A stretch of DNA of 64,000 bases from Trichoplusia ni (lineage: Eukaryota; Arthropoda; Insecta; Lepidoptera; Noctuidae). This document shows, one piece after another, positions 37,736 through 50,482 of this stretch. How positions within the stretch are numbered: position 1 is the first letter of the stretch; each line of letters begins with the position of its first letter. The position numbers and the translations under genes are program-made. The notes under the pieces were generated by a model. The model saw only the letters and a program-made list of their open reading frames with translations. It did no database searches and had not been told where the DNA came from. The stretch is from assembly GCF_003590095.1 (NCBI RefSeq), contig NC_039494.1, positions 1,488,001-1,552,000 on the forward strand. Direction: 5' to 3'.

Positions 37736-39848
37736 TCTGAAAAAAAAAATTCGTTGATCCGAGAATAAGGCAGAAGAAAAAGAGAAAAATCGCGCAAAAC
37801 TGTACTTTGACCTATCATGACTCAAAGCACAATGCTTAACGTCGCCTTCATTAATTAACGAGCACGACATGGTTTACTTCAGAGAAGATTCTTCACTCTA
37901 AGCAGTTAATCTATTAGTCTGACCCATGATTGAATGGACGGCCACTAGACTATAAAATGAATTAAAGTATTAACTTGATAGGAGTCGACTCTAGCCATAC
38001 ATCAAAATCTAAATACAGTCAGTGACATGAAAACAACTGAAAGGAAAGTTGAAAATTTTTGGAAGACGATTTAGGGGCAAGTCATCCATCATAACAGCCC
38101 AACAAAAGATAATCTCGAAAACAAAAATATACGCAAACAGAAATAAAGGATCGTAAAATATACGCTTCAAATTTTACCCTACAGTTGATGTTCAATTTGA
38201 ATCAAATCATGCATGAACGGATAATGAAGTGAGATTCAAAGTGGAAACACATTTTGAACTAGTGAAACTAAGCCTCAGAGACTATCAAATCGATTACTTT
38301 GTGAACGACATAGCAATAGCTATTCAAGTTGACGGACAAACGACATGGAAAGCCAATAGGGTTTGGATAGCTGAAAGCGGCTTTTAGAATAATTTAGTTA
38401 TTTTCTTTCGTGTTAACGTTAGTATACTAAATTTAGTATATAAAAATTTATTCAATCTTTTTGTACATCGGCAGCAACAGGATTATTTACTGTATTATTT
38501 TTGACTTACTTCTAAAGTTCAAAATGATGACAGCATTGGAATCTTTTGGGAATAGTCTCAAGAGTAATTTCGGAAAAGACGCTTCGATTTCCTTTGAGAC
38601 TGCCTGTTCGTAGCCGTCAAAGTACCGGAGTCTAAAGCCGTTTTTTAACAAGACCAACTTCCTTTTATTGCTTATTTGAATGCTTAAAGACTAAGACAAG
38701 TTCTCAGAAACGCTGAAATTGACTTATTTCTTCACGTTTCCGTCATTAACTGTAGTACGAACTATTAGGGAGCAAAATACTTATCTCATAAAACAAATCT
38801 CTTAGTCTATCTGACAGTGTGACAATCAATGTAGCCCTATTATAGCGAAACGTGTGTAGACGCAAACTCGGTCCCTTGTTGCCCAGGGGAGCAGTGTTAC
38901 AAAAAGAGTGTACATCAAATAAATCGCGGTCGTTAGAGAAAACTTCACTAGCCCATCGGTCGTGACTACAACTCTCGCTAAGGGAATCGGTCGGGGTAAC
39001 CGACTGGGCCTATAATAATGACGGCTCTTAAAATGTTTCTGTGCAGAGTATCGTAGTTTTATTAAGCCATTTGAAGGGTCAAACTATGTTTCCTCTACAA
39101 CATACAGTTAACTTTTCACCACGTATGTATATTTTAGTTTACATTCTGTTTGTAATCGTCTAACTGTTTTATTTCCTCGTAGCGAGCCGCTGGCGCGCTG
39201 CAATTTATTTTAGTTATTCGATTTCTTTTACACTGAAAACTGTTTGTCGCCTCGTTTTTTTACGACAGTGCAAAGTTGAAAATTAATAAAGGTTTCAGTT
39301 AAATCATGCATTTTAATATTGCTTTATACATTCTTATATTTCTTTTGAGCTCAGCTGCAGGTTTATATAATTGAAAGTAAGTATTGAATGAGACATATTG
39401 ATGTTAGAAAAACATACAGCACCTTTTGAATAAAACAAAAAAAAAAGCTTTCATAACGCAGCCTACATATTCAGTTATAGTACGGTGTTAACAACTCTAA
39501 ACACGACCATTTTCCAACATAAATACATAAAGAAATGTTGATATAAAATTGAGTGTCTCGCCAATAAATTTGAATTGTTATTATGGTCGTTACATACAAA
39601 ATGAGTAAAAACGGCTTCTTAGTCATTGGTGCAAACATTCCGATCCTGCCAAATGTGAAATATACGACCTCACTCGTAAAATTCTCTTTTGTAAAGCCGT
39701 TTCGTCTTTCTCATTTTTTACAATATTGTTTCTAAGACACAATATAAACATCTTTAACACAAAGCCATCTAATCTCAAACTAAACAAGGCTTGTATTGTG
39801 AGAAATAGAAAACTGATAAACATAATTATACATTTCTAAAAACTTACC

Positions 39849-39990
39849 TAGGATAGATAAATTATACCCAGACACAGAACGAATTATCGTGCTCAGCGCT
39901 CAAAAACATTTTTCCTGGGTGGGAATTGAACTTACAACTCCCGCTTTATCAGTCAGGGCCACTAACCACTAGACCAACAGGCCACTTGAC
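39849..39990 (-). mobile_element. tRNA-derived SINE
   Basis: On the minus strand it reads TGTTGGTCTAGTGGTTAGTG (A-box arm, about 39959-39978), then AAGTTCAATTCCC (B-box, about 39921-39933). A body with GAGCGCTGAGCACG and TCTGTGTCTGGGTAT follows, then an AT-rich tail. It is intact enough to show both Pol III boxes. Confidence 0.65.
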
Positions 39991-40059
39991 ACATACAAGC
40001 CTGCCATCAACTCTTAGATCAATCTTTTATTGAGGGAAAGAGACGGCACTCTACACCGT

Positions 40060-40290
40060 GTACCCTTTCTCTCTCTTGTTTCCCAACTGCAACTCTCTAA
40101 TTTGAAGAGGTGAACCTAAGGGGTTCAGAAGTGTCGATCATTAATAACCAAGCAGGTTCTATGCGTTTTGACTATTAAGTGTTATGTTTGTACGTGATCA
40201 TCACTCCCCGAGGGCTACGGTGGGCTATTATTGCACACCCACATTCACCGTACACTATTAGTCCCATGTAATAGGGGACGGAATATTGCG
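40060..40290 (+). repeat. Unclassified interspersed repeat fragment
   Basis: It includes CCCCGAGGGCTACGGTGGGC, then TTAGTCCCATGTAATAGGGG. The second string is a pattern I associate with a widespread lepidopteran repeat. It directly follows the SINE at 39.85-39.99 kb, so the two may be nested or adjacent insertions. Confidence 0.4.
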
Positions 40291-43200
40291 ATTTATCGGT
40301 AGAATTTGTCAAGCTGATTTAGAATACGAATGGAATGATAACGTTTTAGCTTATCATTATTTGGCTGTTTTTGTAGTATTTTAGAAACTGCGAAAACGGG
40401 AAATACCTACCTAACCATTAACGGAATTAACAAAAATAAATAATTATATCTTGAAAAAAAAAATCTTTTAGTTTTCACTTCTTTTTTCATTTTCGGGATC
40501 CTATGGATTCATGCTCATGCATAAAGTAAAAACTGTAAATAAATAGTTATTTTAATGAACATTATACGAATAAGCAATTTTTAATACAAATATAATATAT
40601 CTAAATATAAACAATGACGTCACAGCTCTATGAGTGCCATCGAGTTGCGGGAGGCTTGTGTGATTTTCAGTGAATACGTTCACCCGCTACAAAGGCTTTG
40701 CTCAGTCGACCCGATATCATTGCAAATGTTATCAAATGTTTTGTTTAGAGACTCGTGACTTGATTAATTGATTTCGCGTATTTTTAGGTCAATATTGCAG
40801 ATTAAAATTGGTCGGTAAATAGCAATTAAGTAAGTAATACAAAATAATAATTTCGTAATATACATAGTTTATGTTTCTTTGTGTGATGAATATAACGAGT
40901 TTTTTTTTTAATATGAGACTGGATTAGATTTGCAATCGTGAATTTTCTTTAAATCACAAAAGTCATTATTATTATGACAGTTAAAAAATCAATCCAGAAC
41001 AGTTTAAAACTCTGTTAATATGATTACTCAAGAGTTTTCTGACATAAATAAGTATTTTAAAGATAGCAGTGAAAAACACGATATCTGACAATATAAAAGT
41101 TTTGGAACTCGCAAAAGTTAAAAATTGTGAGCAGGAAAAAGCGGCGCGATTTGGCAGAAGCTGCTCTCGGATTTCAGTTAATTCGAACTGCTCGAACGGT
41201 AACCGCCCAGTTACCCTTTTTAATTTACCCGGTTGAATGAATCTTTGGGGTGTATTATATTCTAAGTGATTTCTAATAGCACTCATTCTCAAAATGTTTG
41301 ATTTTAAAGTGAGCAGAAAATCATGGAAAGGGGAAATCTGTATCGTTTGTGCATGCACCTAGAAAATATGCTTGCCACAGAAAATTTTCAATAGCAAGAA
41401 AAGTTGTGCGAGACACCGGGACATCCACACAATATCTACGTATTACCGACCCATTTGAATTTTAAATCTTGTGAATCTTCTTTGAAACTATGCTAAACTG
41501 TCAGACAAACTTGTTCCGTGCCACGGCAAACATTACAACTCAAATTAAGTTTTACTTGATACCGTTCCATATATTAGAAGTTTGCTTAAAATAGAGATAC
41601 TTTAAGAAATAACCGAAGTTCTTCGTTCTACACCCCTGACAGATTACATTGAAAGATTCCTACAGTTCAAATAAAATACTTCTGCTTCAAATTAAAGTAC
41701 CTACAAACATTCAATTTAAAAATTCATAAGGTTAACTTTAGGATACAAGCATATTAAGTTTTTTTTTCAATAAGAAATTGTCGAAATTTGCTAATTTTAA
41801 TACAAGTACTAACAAATTCCGATCATGTTCAGGTTCAAGTTAAAAGGTCAAAACACGATCAAGGCTATTAACGTCTAGAAAAACGAAATAAATCATCCTG
41901 AATTGATGAGAATACATAAGAAACCCGATAGGTGTTCAGGAATCCTTGTCTCAAGATTGAGAACATAGGAAGTCTGTGGCAGAACGTCAATTTACGACAA
42001 CGGACTATCTCGTTTCGGGTGTCGTTCCATTAAGATCCTCCCCTAATGGCTTGTGTAACTCGACAACACGGCTATATCCACAAAAAGTACCGGCACAAAA
42101 TGTGTTCCACGCACAAATTAAAAAAAAATAAAAGTCAGCGGAATAAACCATTAATTTGGTTCGCCTCGTCTGAACTATCCCGACGTATTTTGTGGATCTG
42201 TTTAGGTACATTTGTTTTACACTATTTGCATAATATTCCGGCTAAAGGTTTGTAGTTTAATTAAAATTGCAATTATTCATTTGCAGTGTTCGATGTTAAT
42301 ATCACCGGGCCAATATTGATATTCATTCATGGTTTTACTGATTTCAAACCCCTTAAATAGATATTCTACAACCTATAACATTAGTGAGTTATAAAATATC
42401 ATGAAACACCCTTAGCGGAATTAAACATAAATCAACGTTAATTAATATATAACACCTGCGCAAATACAATAACAGAAGCCTTCGCATGTAAATCCTGAGT
42501 GAACATAATCCGCATCAACAAACGATACGCATGACACGCAAATCGAAACGCAGCCTGAGAGCAGCCAGCCCATATTTTAGGGAGCTTAACGACCCGTCAA
42601 ACCTCAACAGGACACTCACTCGAGTACAGACCGTATACAACACTAGCCACTCACTCGCGACAATTAATTGTCGGTATAAACATTAAATGTAGCGATTTTG
42701 AGATTAGTAACAATTCTATTTTAGCATCATATACTCGCGTCAATAATACAGCAGAATTAATTATGAATGAAGGTATTTAATATTAGTGAAATCAGTGAAT
42801 TTATTTCCAACTCAACTCATAAAAAACAAAATGACAAAAACATTATCTCCGTTTCCTGTTAATTTCGCTAAAATGGTATTGAAGTCACAAAGCATACTTT
42901 CGAGGTACACATTACGAAATATCTCATAACTGGGACATGAATGAAAAAAAAAACCAGTATTTTCACTGGAAATATTTCAATTACAACAGAGTGATATTTA
43001 CGGGCGTCCACAGGGCGGGATATCACACAACCCCGATCGCGTGACACTCGCCGCCACAATGACATATAAAATATTACCGCAGGAATTATTGTACACTTCA
43101 AACAATCAAAATATGCAATTTTCCTGTTTGGAAAACATTATGAACATATTATTAAATATGGAATGGATTTTGCGTTAATACTTTTTGCGGTAGTCGATTG

Positions 43201-46200
43201 TTAAAATTGATTACACAGCGTGAAGCGTGTCAAGTACAGACACTTGACGCGCCGTAATCCTAGCGAATAAAGCTGTATGCACGATGTCGACGTCACCTGG
43301 TTGACGAACTGTACTAGCTACTATTTTCATAATTGACATATAGACTATAGTTCTATTAAGTACTTCAACAATGCAACTTTTTGCTTATGCGTATTCAGAA
43401 TTCCCTGCAAGGTGACTTCGCCGCCTCAGATCATGATTAACAACTCTGGTTGTGTCTTACACTAGTCAATAAATGCTCGAACGAACGACGTACGAACTGT
43501 TCACTTGGGTTATTTAGTATTTTATTAAGAAATAAATATTTCAAAACATTCATTTGAGACGGTCTTAATAACACGACAACGTTATTTAGAAACAGACTCC
43601 TAAAAATGCCTAGAAAATTCCAGTTCGCGAACAAAGGAAGACTCATTTAAATCCGTATTGTCAAACGCTCTGACAGGAGCTTCAAACATATGACACCATC
43701 GTTTCTCCGCAATATAGGCGGTACGTATTTGAGAAAGGCGGTCTAAGCTCCCGCTTTTACTGTTTTATTCGAAGCTTTCACACGATCGCTTTCTTTCGTT
43801 TACACGTAAACATAAAAACACCTTTGAAATGAGACGAGTAGGTTTCATGTAATCGCACGAAATGCATTTAATTTAATTACGTAAATATTTCGTTACAAAT
43901 AAGGAGTAATTTCAGTTTCAGATCATGATACCCTTGTTCAACAGAGCCGGACGGAAATTTAATTGAGAGGAAGGATTCAATTTGTCAATAATTTGTGATA
44001 AGGTTATAAGATTTATGTCGTTTATACGTTGAACGGACAGCGTTAAATAAGATTTAGGCGTGCTTAAGCTGATATATTAAATGAATTTGAAAAGAATGAT
44101 GTTTTGTTAAACTGACGAATGAAATACGTTCAATATTGAGTAATTTGAACGAAACCTACCCTTAAACCAATTCAAGCCCTTATCCTTCAGATTCAATATT
44201 AAAATTTATATTTAAGACGAAATGTTGCGTAGTTTTTTTGAGGAATCCACAGTAGACGAGATATTACGACTACTATGGGGATATTCATTTTCAACATGTA
44301 GTCTTACTGAACCAAATAATCGATGCAATACATCTAAATACAACATAGATTCACCACAAATTGCTACCGCCCTTTGTTTCACTATCCAATTAGCCTAACT
44401 CCATAAATTTAATTAAAAACAATATTAGTAGAGTATTAGTATACACTATCTGTTAGATTGGGATTAAGAGTCAAGAATATTTTGTCGAGCGAACTGAATG
44501 GAGCAGCCGACGTGATTATGGAAATAAGGAGACGGGGATTATCCAGTCCGTTGAATACTCATGATTATTCCGTATAAATATATTATACCTAACTATAGAC
44601 ATCGTTTTAATAATCAAAACAATTAATTTTAAGAGAATTATAGGCACCTATTATGTTTACTATTTACAAAATAACCTATTAAAATTCTCGTTCATATTTT
44701 TCAAATAGGTACGAAATTTTGACCAATAAGTTATGAACCAGTGTAACAATTGTTATTTAATTAACTAATTATGATGGATAACCAAGAGCGGATTATCACT
44801 TTTTAGCACTGAAATATTTAACGTTTTGGTATAATTAAATATCATTATTCTCTTTGTTGTAAAATTACAGCGTAATATTGAAACTGTTATTTCAATAAAT
44901 ATTGAAATCCTTTCTAGGTTTCACCGCTTGGTGACAAAATTAATGAGTTATTCCCAAATAGCGAGGGCAGTGCGCTTTTCATTTTAAACAAATAGCTATA
45001 TAAATTAAATTTCTTATTTGTCGACAGCGCTGAATTTGAAGATTTCCTTTTTACAAAGTACTGATGTAATGCAGTAAATATCTTTTGTTGCGTGCATTTG
45101 CTATTTAATCCTATCTGGAAAGTGATACGACAATCGGTCAAACAATCGGCAGGTAAAGCTATCCTTACGAAAAAGAAATTGGGCATGTGTACTTCCTTTT
45201 CCGACCGTAACGTTATTTGGGCAGGATAATAGCAGCTTTTATACACCTAAAGGTTATTTTCCAATCACTATAAAAGAAGTAGTGTTTTAGTCTGAAAAAT
45301 AAATCCAATTTTATTTTCCCAGGACAGCGTCTGTGAAAATACATGAAAGTTTGAAACAATGCTCGAGTTAGGTGGCTAGTCACGTCACGAACTGCAGATG
45401 TATTATACCACATGACACGTGCATTCTTATTGAAAGAAAAAAAACGTGCTTTGACTACACCGCACGAACCCGGAGCGGATCGTCTCTGAAAGAACTATAT
45501 TAAATTTTCCAGGGATGAAAATCAAAGTTGGTTTATCAGATTATAAAATTAAAAGTTCTTAATTAGAATAAATGGGCCAGTTGCGAAGTTGTATTTAATT
45601 AATGAAAACTTTTGTTGTTTTGCATCGCTTTGTTACACGCAGTCGGTGTTTCATGTTCTTTTATGCTTTCAGTAGCCGCTTCATAACCAATTTATTAGGT
45701 AATATTTTCATTTCATGAATATGCTTCTTTATCTGTTGTTTAATCATAAATGTACAAAACTACATTTTATGAACGAATAAATAGAGAGATGCCCGCGAAA
45801 GTCACGTTGCAAGCCCCCAAATAGCCTTTTAACGAAAATTGCTTTTGTCCCAATGGGCGCAAGCCACCAGATATACCAGTGCGAGAGGATAAATCCGCGA
45901 TGCTTTTATATGAACCAAGACTCCCAGTTGAATTGAGTTTGGGTCATCAACAAGAATGAAATCGCTTATTGTTTAATTCACGAGCTGGAGTCAGAGACAG
46001 AGTCTTGTTTCTCATTCTTAGGACGTGCCTCAAAAAATACATCGGCTTAGAAGTGGACTGAATTCTTAATCTGTCCATTCGTGACGCGAAATACTTTTAC
46101 GTTTCAACATGCTACAAATGCATTCCCAATGTCCCTTTGATGAATACATTTAGTAAATACGTGAACGCAAAACACGACCAAATAGACAGTGGTATTTAGG

Positions 46201-46238
46201 TGCCTACCTAAAATTCATATCACTCGGCAATCATCATC

Positions 46239-47303
46239 TCAGCCTATCGCCGTCCACTGCTGAACGTAGGCCTCCCCCAAAGAGCGCCAACCATCCCGGT
46301 CCTGGGCAGCCCGCATCCATCCGCTGCCAGCCACCTTCTTCAAATCATCGGTCCATCGTGCCGCAGGACGTCCTACACTACGTTTGCCTAAACGTGGTCT
46401 CCACTCTAACACGTGTCTGCTCCATCGACCGTCTGTCCGTCTGCAGACATGGCCGGCCCATTTCCACTTCAGCGTGCTGATTCTGCGAGCAATATCGGTA
46501 ACTTTGGTTCTCTGGCGGATGACTTCGTTACGAATTTTATCCACCAGAGATACCCCGAGCATCGCTCTCTCCATCGCACGCTGAGCAACCTTGAATTTAT
46601 GGACCAGGCCCACGGTGAGTGTCCACGTTTCAGCTCCATACGTCATTACGGGTAGGACGCACTGGTTAAAGACCCTGGTCTTAAGGGATTGTGGTATCGA
46701 CGATTCAAAGATATGACGTAGCTTCCCGAATGCTGCCCAGCCCAAACGTATTCTTCTGCTCGCTTCCTTCTCGAAGTTGTGTCGCCCCAGTTGGATGGTT
46801 TGGCCAAGATATATGTATTCTTGCACAACCTCGAGAGCAGCGCCATTTACGACCACGGGTCTCGGAAGAACAAGGCCATTGTACATGACTTTAGTTTTAT
46901 TTAGGTTCATTCCGAGACCCACACGTCGCGAAGAATCGCTTAGGCCGTTAAGCATCAGCTCCAACTCCTGCAGAGATTCCGCCATGATGACTATGTCATC
47001 TGCAAATCGCAGGTGTGAGATGTACTGACCGTTGATGTTCAATCCCCGTCCTTTCCAATCAAGCGTTTTAAAAACGTCCTCCAATGCGTTTGTAAACAGT
47101 TTCGGAGAGATTACGTCTCCCTGTCTTACTCCTCGACGCAATTGGATTGGTTTTGTGCTCTGTTCTTGTACTTGAACGGTCATTGTCGCGGCCTTGTACA
47201 AACACCTCAGCACCTCGACATATCGGCAGTCCACGAGACATCTCTGCATGGATTCCATCACAGCCCAGGTCTCGACGGTGTCGAAGGCTTTTTCGTAGTC
47301 CAC
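46239..47303 (-). CDS. RTE retrotransposon: rest of reverse transcriptase and C-terminal region, frame-shifted
   Basis: It continues the preceding frame after a frameshift near 47355. The true continuation starts a few codons upstream of the first Met. The motifs are YVDYEKAFDTVE, LRRGVRQGDVISPKLF, the catalytic box LRFADDIVIMA (F-A-D-D), MNLNKTKVMYNG and YIYLGQTI. The tail GHVCRRTDGRWSRHVLEWRP, then GRPAARWTDDLKK, is typical of RTE C-termini. All catalytic Asp residues seen are intact, and there is no further stop. Confidence 0.88.
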   Translation of the reverse strand: MDYEKAFDTVETWAVMESMQRCLVDCRYVEVLRCLYKAATMTVQVQEQSTKPIQLRRGVRQGDVISPKLFTNALEDVFKTLDWKGRGLNINGQYISHLRFADDIVIMAESLQELELMLNGLSDSSRRVGLGMNLNKTKVMYNGLVLPRPVVVNGAALEVVQEYIYLGQTIQLGRHNFEKEASRRIRLGWAAFGKLRHIFESSIPQSLKTRVFNQCVLPVMTYGAETWTLTVGLVHKFKVAQRAMERAMLGVSLVDKIRNEVIRQRTKVTDIARRISTLKWKWAGHVCRRTDGRWSRHVLEWRPRLGKRSVGRPAARWTDDLKKVAGSGWMRAAQDRDGWRSLGEAYVQQWTAIG

Positions 47304-47356
47304 ATACGCTAGGCATAGAGGTTGATTATACTCCTCTGTCTTCTGTATAATTTGCC

Positions 47357-49234
47357 TTAGCGTATGTGGTCCACGGTGCTGTAGCCTTTTCGAAACCCGG
47401 CCTGCTCCGGTGGCTGGAAGTCATCGAACTTTTGGGCGAGACGATTCGAGATAACCCTCGAGAACAGCTTAGACACATGGCTCAGAAGTGAAATGGGGCG
47501 GTAATTTTCAAGCCGCGTATAATCGCCTTTTTTGAAAAATAATACCACCACGCTTCTGCTCCATGCCTCCGGTGTTATGCCAGTATGGATGACGGAATTG
47601 AAGAGCTTAACAAGCTCTGTCAAGACAGGTGTTCCACCTGCCTTGAGCAGCTCAGTGGTTATTCCGTCATCTCCCGGAGCTTTGTTGTTGTGTAGCTGTC
47701 CGAGAGCTATTCTAATCTCACCCATGTCAATGTCGGGAAGCTCGTCTGTAAGGTGGCGTGTAAGTCTGGCTCGTGGGTCATCCGCGCTGTGTGCTTGGGG
47801 CGGGCTCGATTTTGGTGAGTATAAGTCCCCATAATACTTTTCGACTTCAGCGAGTATCTCTGGCTTCGAGGTAACGGTAGTGCCCTGTGACGTACTGAGT
47901 TTTGTCAGGTGACAACGGGAGATATGAGCCTTGGAAAATACTTTTGAGCCTTGGTTCCGCTCTATAGCTTGCTCAATGGATCGGGTATTCGCACGCCGAG
48001 TATCGCGTCTTATCAGCTTTTTTATCTCCCTGTTAAGTACCTGACGCTCAGACGGTGTTGCGTTTATGTTTTCTCGCCGTTTCCTCATCAATTCCAGGGT
48101 CTCGCTGGTGAGTGCCGACTTGCGTCCATTACTCATCGGTCGAAAATACTTATAGCCCACCTCACGGACAACCCGTACCAGACAATCGGTGGCGTCGTTA
48201 ATATTCTGAGTAGTTTCCAACATAGCGAATCGATTTCGTAGCTCCAACTGGAAGCTTTCGCAGCCAGCCTCGACCTGGGGCAGGGTTGGTCTGAGAGTTG
48301 ACTTCATCAATCGCGCTCGCTCGATTTTGAGATTTATACTCAGAGTGCCTCTTACCAGTCGGTGATCACTACCGGTATTGACCCTGTTAATCACAGAGAC
48401 ATCTCTGAATATCTGGCGCTTGTTTGACATAATGAAGTCTATCTCGTTCCTCGTCACGTTATCGGGGCTCCGCCAGGTCCACTTCCTTTGGGGCTTCTTC
48501 TGAAAGAATGAGTTCATCAGGAAGAGCCCCTGAGCCTCGAGGAAGTTTACCAGCATTTGCCCCCTGTGATTTCTGCGCCCAAAGCCGAAGGGACCCACTC
48601 TCGACTCGCCATTCTCTTGTACTCCTACTTTGGCGTTGAAGTCACCCATGACAACAGTGTAGAATGTTTTGGTACGAGACATAGCTTTCACTATGTCTTC
48701 GTACATGGCCTCGACTTCGTCGTCTGGGTGCGAAGACGTTGGGGCATACACTTGAATGACCTTCAAAGTGTAACGCTCCGTTATTTTAAGAACAAGGTAT
48801 GCCACCCTTGCCGACACACTGCCAACTTCCACAATGCTGCCCTTGAGTGACTTGTGGATCATAAAACCGACGCCACCTTGAGATGGTTGGTGTCCTTCTC
48901 GGAAATAGAGTAAGTGACCAGCCTCGAGAGTTATCGTCTCCTCCCCCTGTCTTCGAAGTTCTGATAACCCTACGATATGCCAGTTAATACGACTTAACTC
49001 TACTTCCAATTCGGCAACGTGCTCGTTCAGCCGTAGTGTACGTCCGTTATACGTCGCCAAAGTCAATTTGCGTAGGTACCCTGCCGTCACCCGGGGATTC
49101 TTAGCACCCCCCACTGCACCGTTACCGTGGCCGGTACCATGGCCAGGAATAGTGCAGCTACCGGGAACTGGGGGCCGTGAATTTAAATTGTGCTGCATAA
49201 GGGGGGGATTTGCCGTAGTCACCACGCTTGGCAT
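47357..49234 (-). CDS. RTE retrotransposon: AP-like endonuclease and N-terminal part of reverse transcriptase
   Basis: This 625-residue frame begins with a Pro/Gly-rich leader. The endonuclease has LSELRRQGEE, VVMGDFNAKVG, RNEIDFIMSN and TGSDHRLVRG, the catalytic blocks of apurinic-type LINE endonucleases. RT fingers follow: NNKAPGDDGITTELLKAGG, KKGDYTRLENYRPISLLS and PEQAGFRKGYSTVDHI. A stop at 47357-47359 truncates it in the RT domain. The continuation is in another frame from about the same point, so this is one original ORF broken by an indel. Confidence 0.9.
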   Translation of the reverse strand: MPSVVTTANPPLMQHNLNSRPPVPGSCTIPGHGTGHGNGAVGGAKNPRVTAGYLRKLTLATYNGRTLRLNEHVAELEVELSRINWHIVGLSELRRQGEETITLEAGHLLYFREGHQPSQGGVGFMIHKSLKGSIVEVGSVSARVAYLVLKITERYTLKVIQVYAPTSSHPDDEVEAMYEDIVKAMSRTKTFYTVVMGDFNAKVGVQENGESRVGPFGFGRRNHRGQMLVNFLEAQGLFLMNSFFQKKPQRKWTWRSPDNVTRNEIDFIMSNKRQIFRDVSVINRVNTGSDHRLVRGTLSINLKIERARLMKSTLRPTLPQVEAGCESFQLELRNRFAMLETTQNINDATDCLVRVVREVGYKYFRPMSNGRKSALTSETLELMRKRRENINATPSERQVLNREIKKLIRRDTRRANTRSIEQAIERNQGSKVFSKAHISRCHLTKLSTSQGTTVTSKPEILAEVEKYYGDLYSPKSSPPQAHSADDPRARLTRHLTDELPDIDMGEIRIALGQLHNNKAPGDDGITTELLKAGGTPVLTELVKLFNSVIHTGITPEAWSRSVVVLFFKKGDYTRLENYRPISLLSHVSKLFSRVISNRLAQKFDDFQPPEQAGFRKGYSTVDHIR

Positions 49235-50365
49235 GCGGGTTGGTGACCGCAGTTCTGTGGTATAGTTATTCTCCGTGGGGCGCTGCTGCCCGCCCCCGGT
49301 GTTGTTTTGTCCCGTAGTCGCCTCCTACGACACCCACGAGAAGAAATGGGGTGGTGCAATTCTAGCCCGGCACCACACGGGACGCTTTAAATTTAAGCTT
49401 TAAACGCACAAAGTGTTTATAGAAATTATTGCACAGAGTACGCTATATATTCATTTATTAATGTCTGCCAAATTTGGTCGCCTAAGGGATTAATTTTACT
49501 TTGAACTGAACGATACATTCGTCTTTGTTCTAGTTGCTTTCCAGTTTCAGGTATTCGTGAGTTTGAAACTTGTTTTAGTCTATATGAGCTTCTGTTAGGC
49601 ATCGTCGTCATGCATATTCAAAATTGTCGGTACTCTAGACAAGTGGCTCAATGTTACTCTGTCGCGCCGAACTACCGCTTTGAAGGCCGAACGCTAATGC
49701 CCCTGCATATCTGAACAGTTTACGTGTGATAAATTAAAACTGTCTCTTATAATCCTTCGTAATCGATACTTATATATGTGTTTCTTGAGAACTGAATAAC
49801 AATGCTGAGATAATTAAAAAAGGATTCGTTTGTGGTTACTTGCAGTCTAGTTCGACGAAAATAAAAAAAGAATTTATTCCAAGTTACTAGGAATACTCTT
49901 ATGAATGTAAAGTAATGAAGTAGTTTTCAGTAGCAAACGAGAGCGGGAGAGGTATAATGGATTGGTATTTTTTCCGGAAAAATACTATATAGAATATCAC
50001 TGTGAAAACTTAATTAGTTAGAAAAGGTTCTGAAAATGAAAGCTGGGTTCCGTTGTGCCCTAGAACCCGTATCGATTCCCCACACGTGATCCTTATTTAG
50101 TTGTTTTCGCGAAAGCATCTGGTAAGCCCGTTGAGAGTTTCGAGATACGATGCTTTTCGTGGAACCTGGATATTAGGTATTCAAACATCTTACAATATTA
50201 TGTATATTGGATTCATACATCTAGAGATTCGAAGTAACACAATTTAGTACTTTCATTCAATTTTGAGTATTCTATATTCATAAACTTATTCGTGTAGCTT
50301 CAAAAAAGGTCAAGTTTCGCTATTTTAATACAAATTATGTTGTAGATTCCATTGTTCTCAATGTG

Positions 50366-50482
50366 ACTGCACGGATAGCAGAGTGGTTGCGACCAGTACG
50401 CCACACCCCCCACGGTTCGATCCCGGTGAATTTGGCCTAAGTCTGGGTCTTTTTGTGCATGTGACTTAAATGTATTTGAAAC
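50366..50482 (+). mobile_element. tRNA-derived SINE
   Basis: The head has an A-box-like GATAGCAGAGTGGTTGCG at about 50374-50391 and a good B-box GGTTCGATCCC at 50414-50424. It is followed by AGTCTGGGTCTTTTTGTGCA, the kind of body seen in lepidopteran SINEs. The GAGTGGTT arm suggests a class II (Ser/Leu-like) tRNA ancestor. It shares its first bases, TGACTGCAC, with the copy at 37604. Confidence 0.65.

Larger units (their letters stand above)
33849..46228. other. Upstream flank of the receptor gene, no gene recognised
   Basis: The first roughly 110 bases continue the GC-rich tract around exon 1 and probably hold 5' UTR and promoter, but no start site can be fixed. The rest is AT-rich with the SINEs at 37.6 and 39.9 kb and the repeat at 40.1-40.3 kb. 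Non-coding 5' exons could lie here. Confidence 0.5.
46229..49386 (-). mobile_element. RTE-clade non-LTR retrotransposon, nearly full length
   Basis: The element is GC-richer than its flanks. Read on the minus strand it has a short GC-rich 5' leader (about 49235-49386), a long endonuclease-reverse transcriptase frame, and almost no 3' UTR: the TGA stop is followed at once by GATGATGA (46231-46238). This layout and the short GAT-type tail are typical of RTE elements. No target-site duplication was obvious at either edge, so the edges are approximate. It sits about 12 kb upstream of receptor exon 1 in apparently gene-free DNA. Confidence 0.88.

Noticed and set aside
40981..41358. Minus-strand 125-codon open frame
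   Set aside because: No recognisable motif, no splice or context support, and length within what chance can give in 64 kb.
46384..49265. Several plus-strand open frames of 65-100 codons
   Set aside because: They are antisense shadows of the retrotransposon ORFs and have no family features.
50366..50440. Functional tRNA gene
   Set aside because: A- and B-boxes are present, but the acceptor arms do not pair well and a SINE body follows. Related copies exist in the window.
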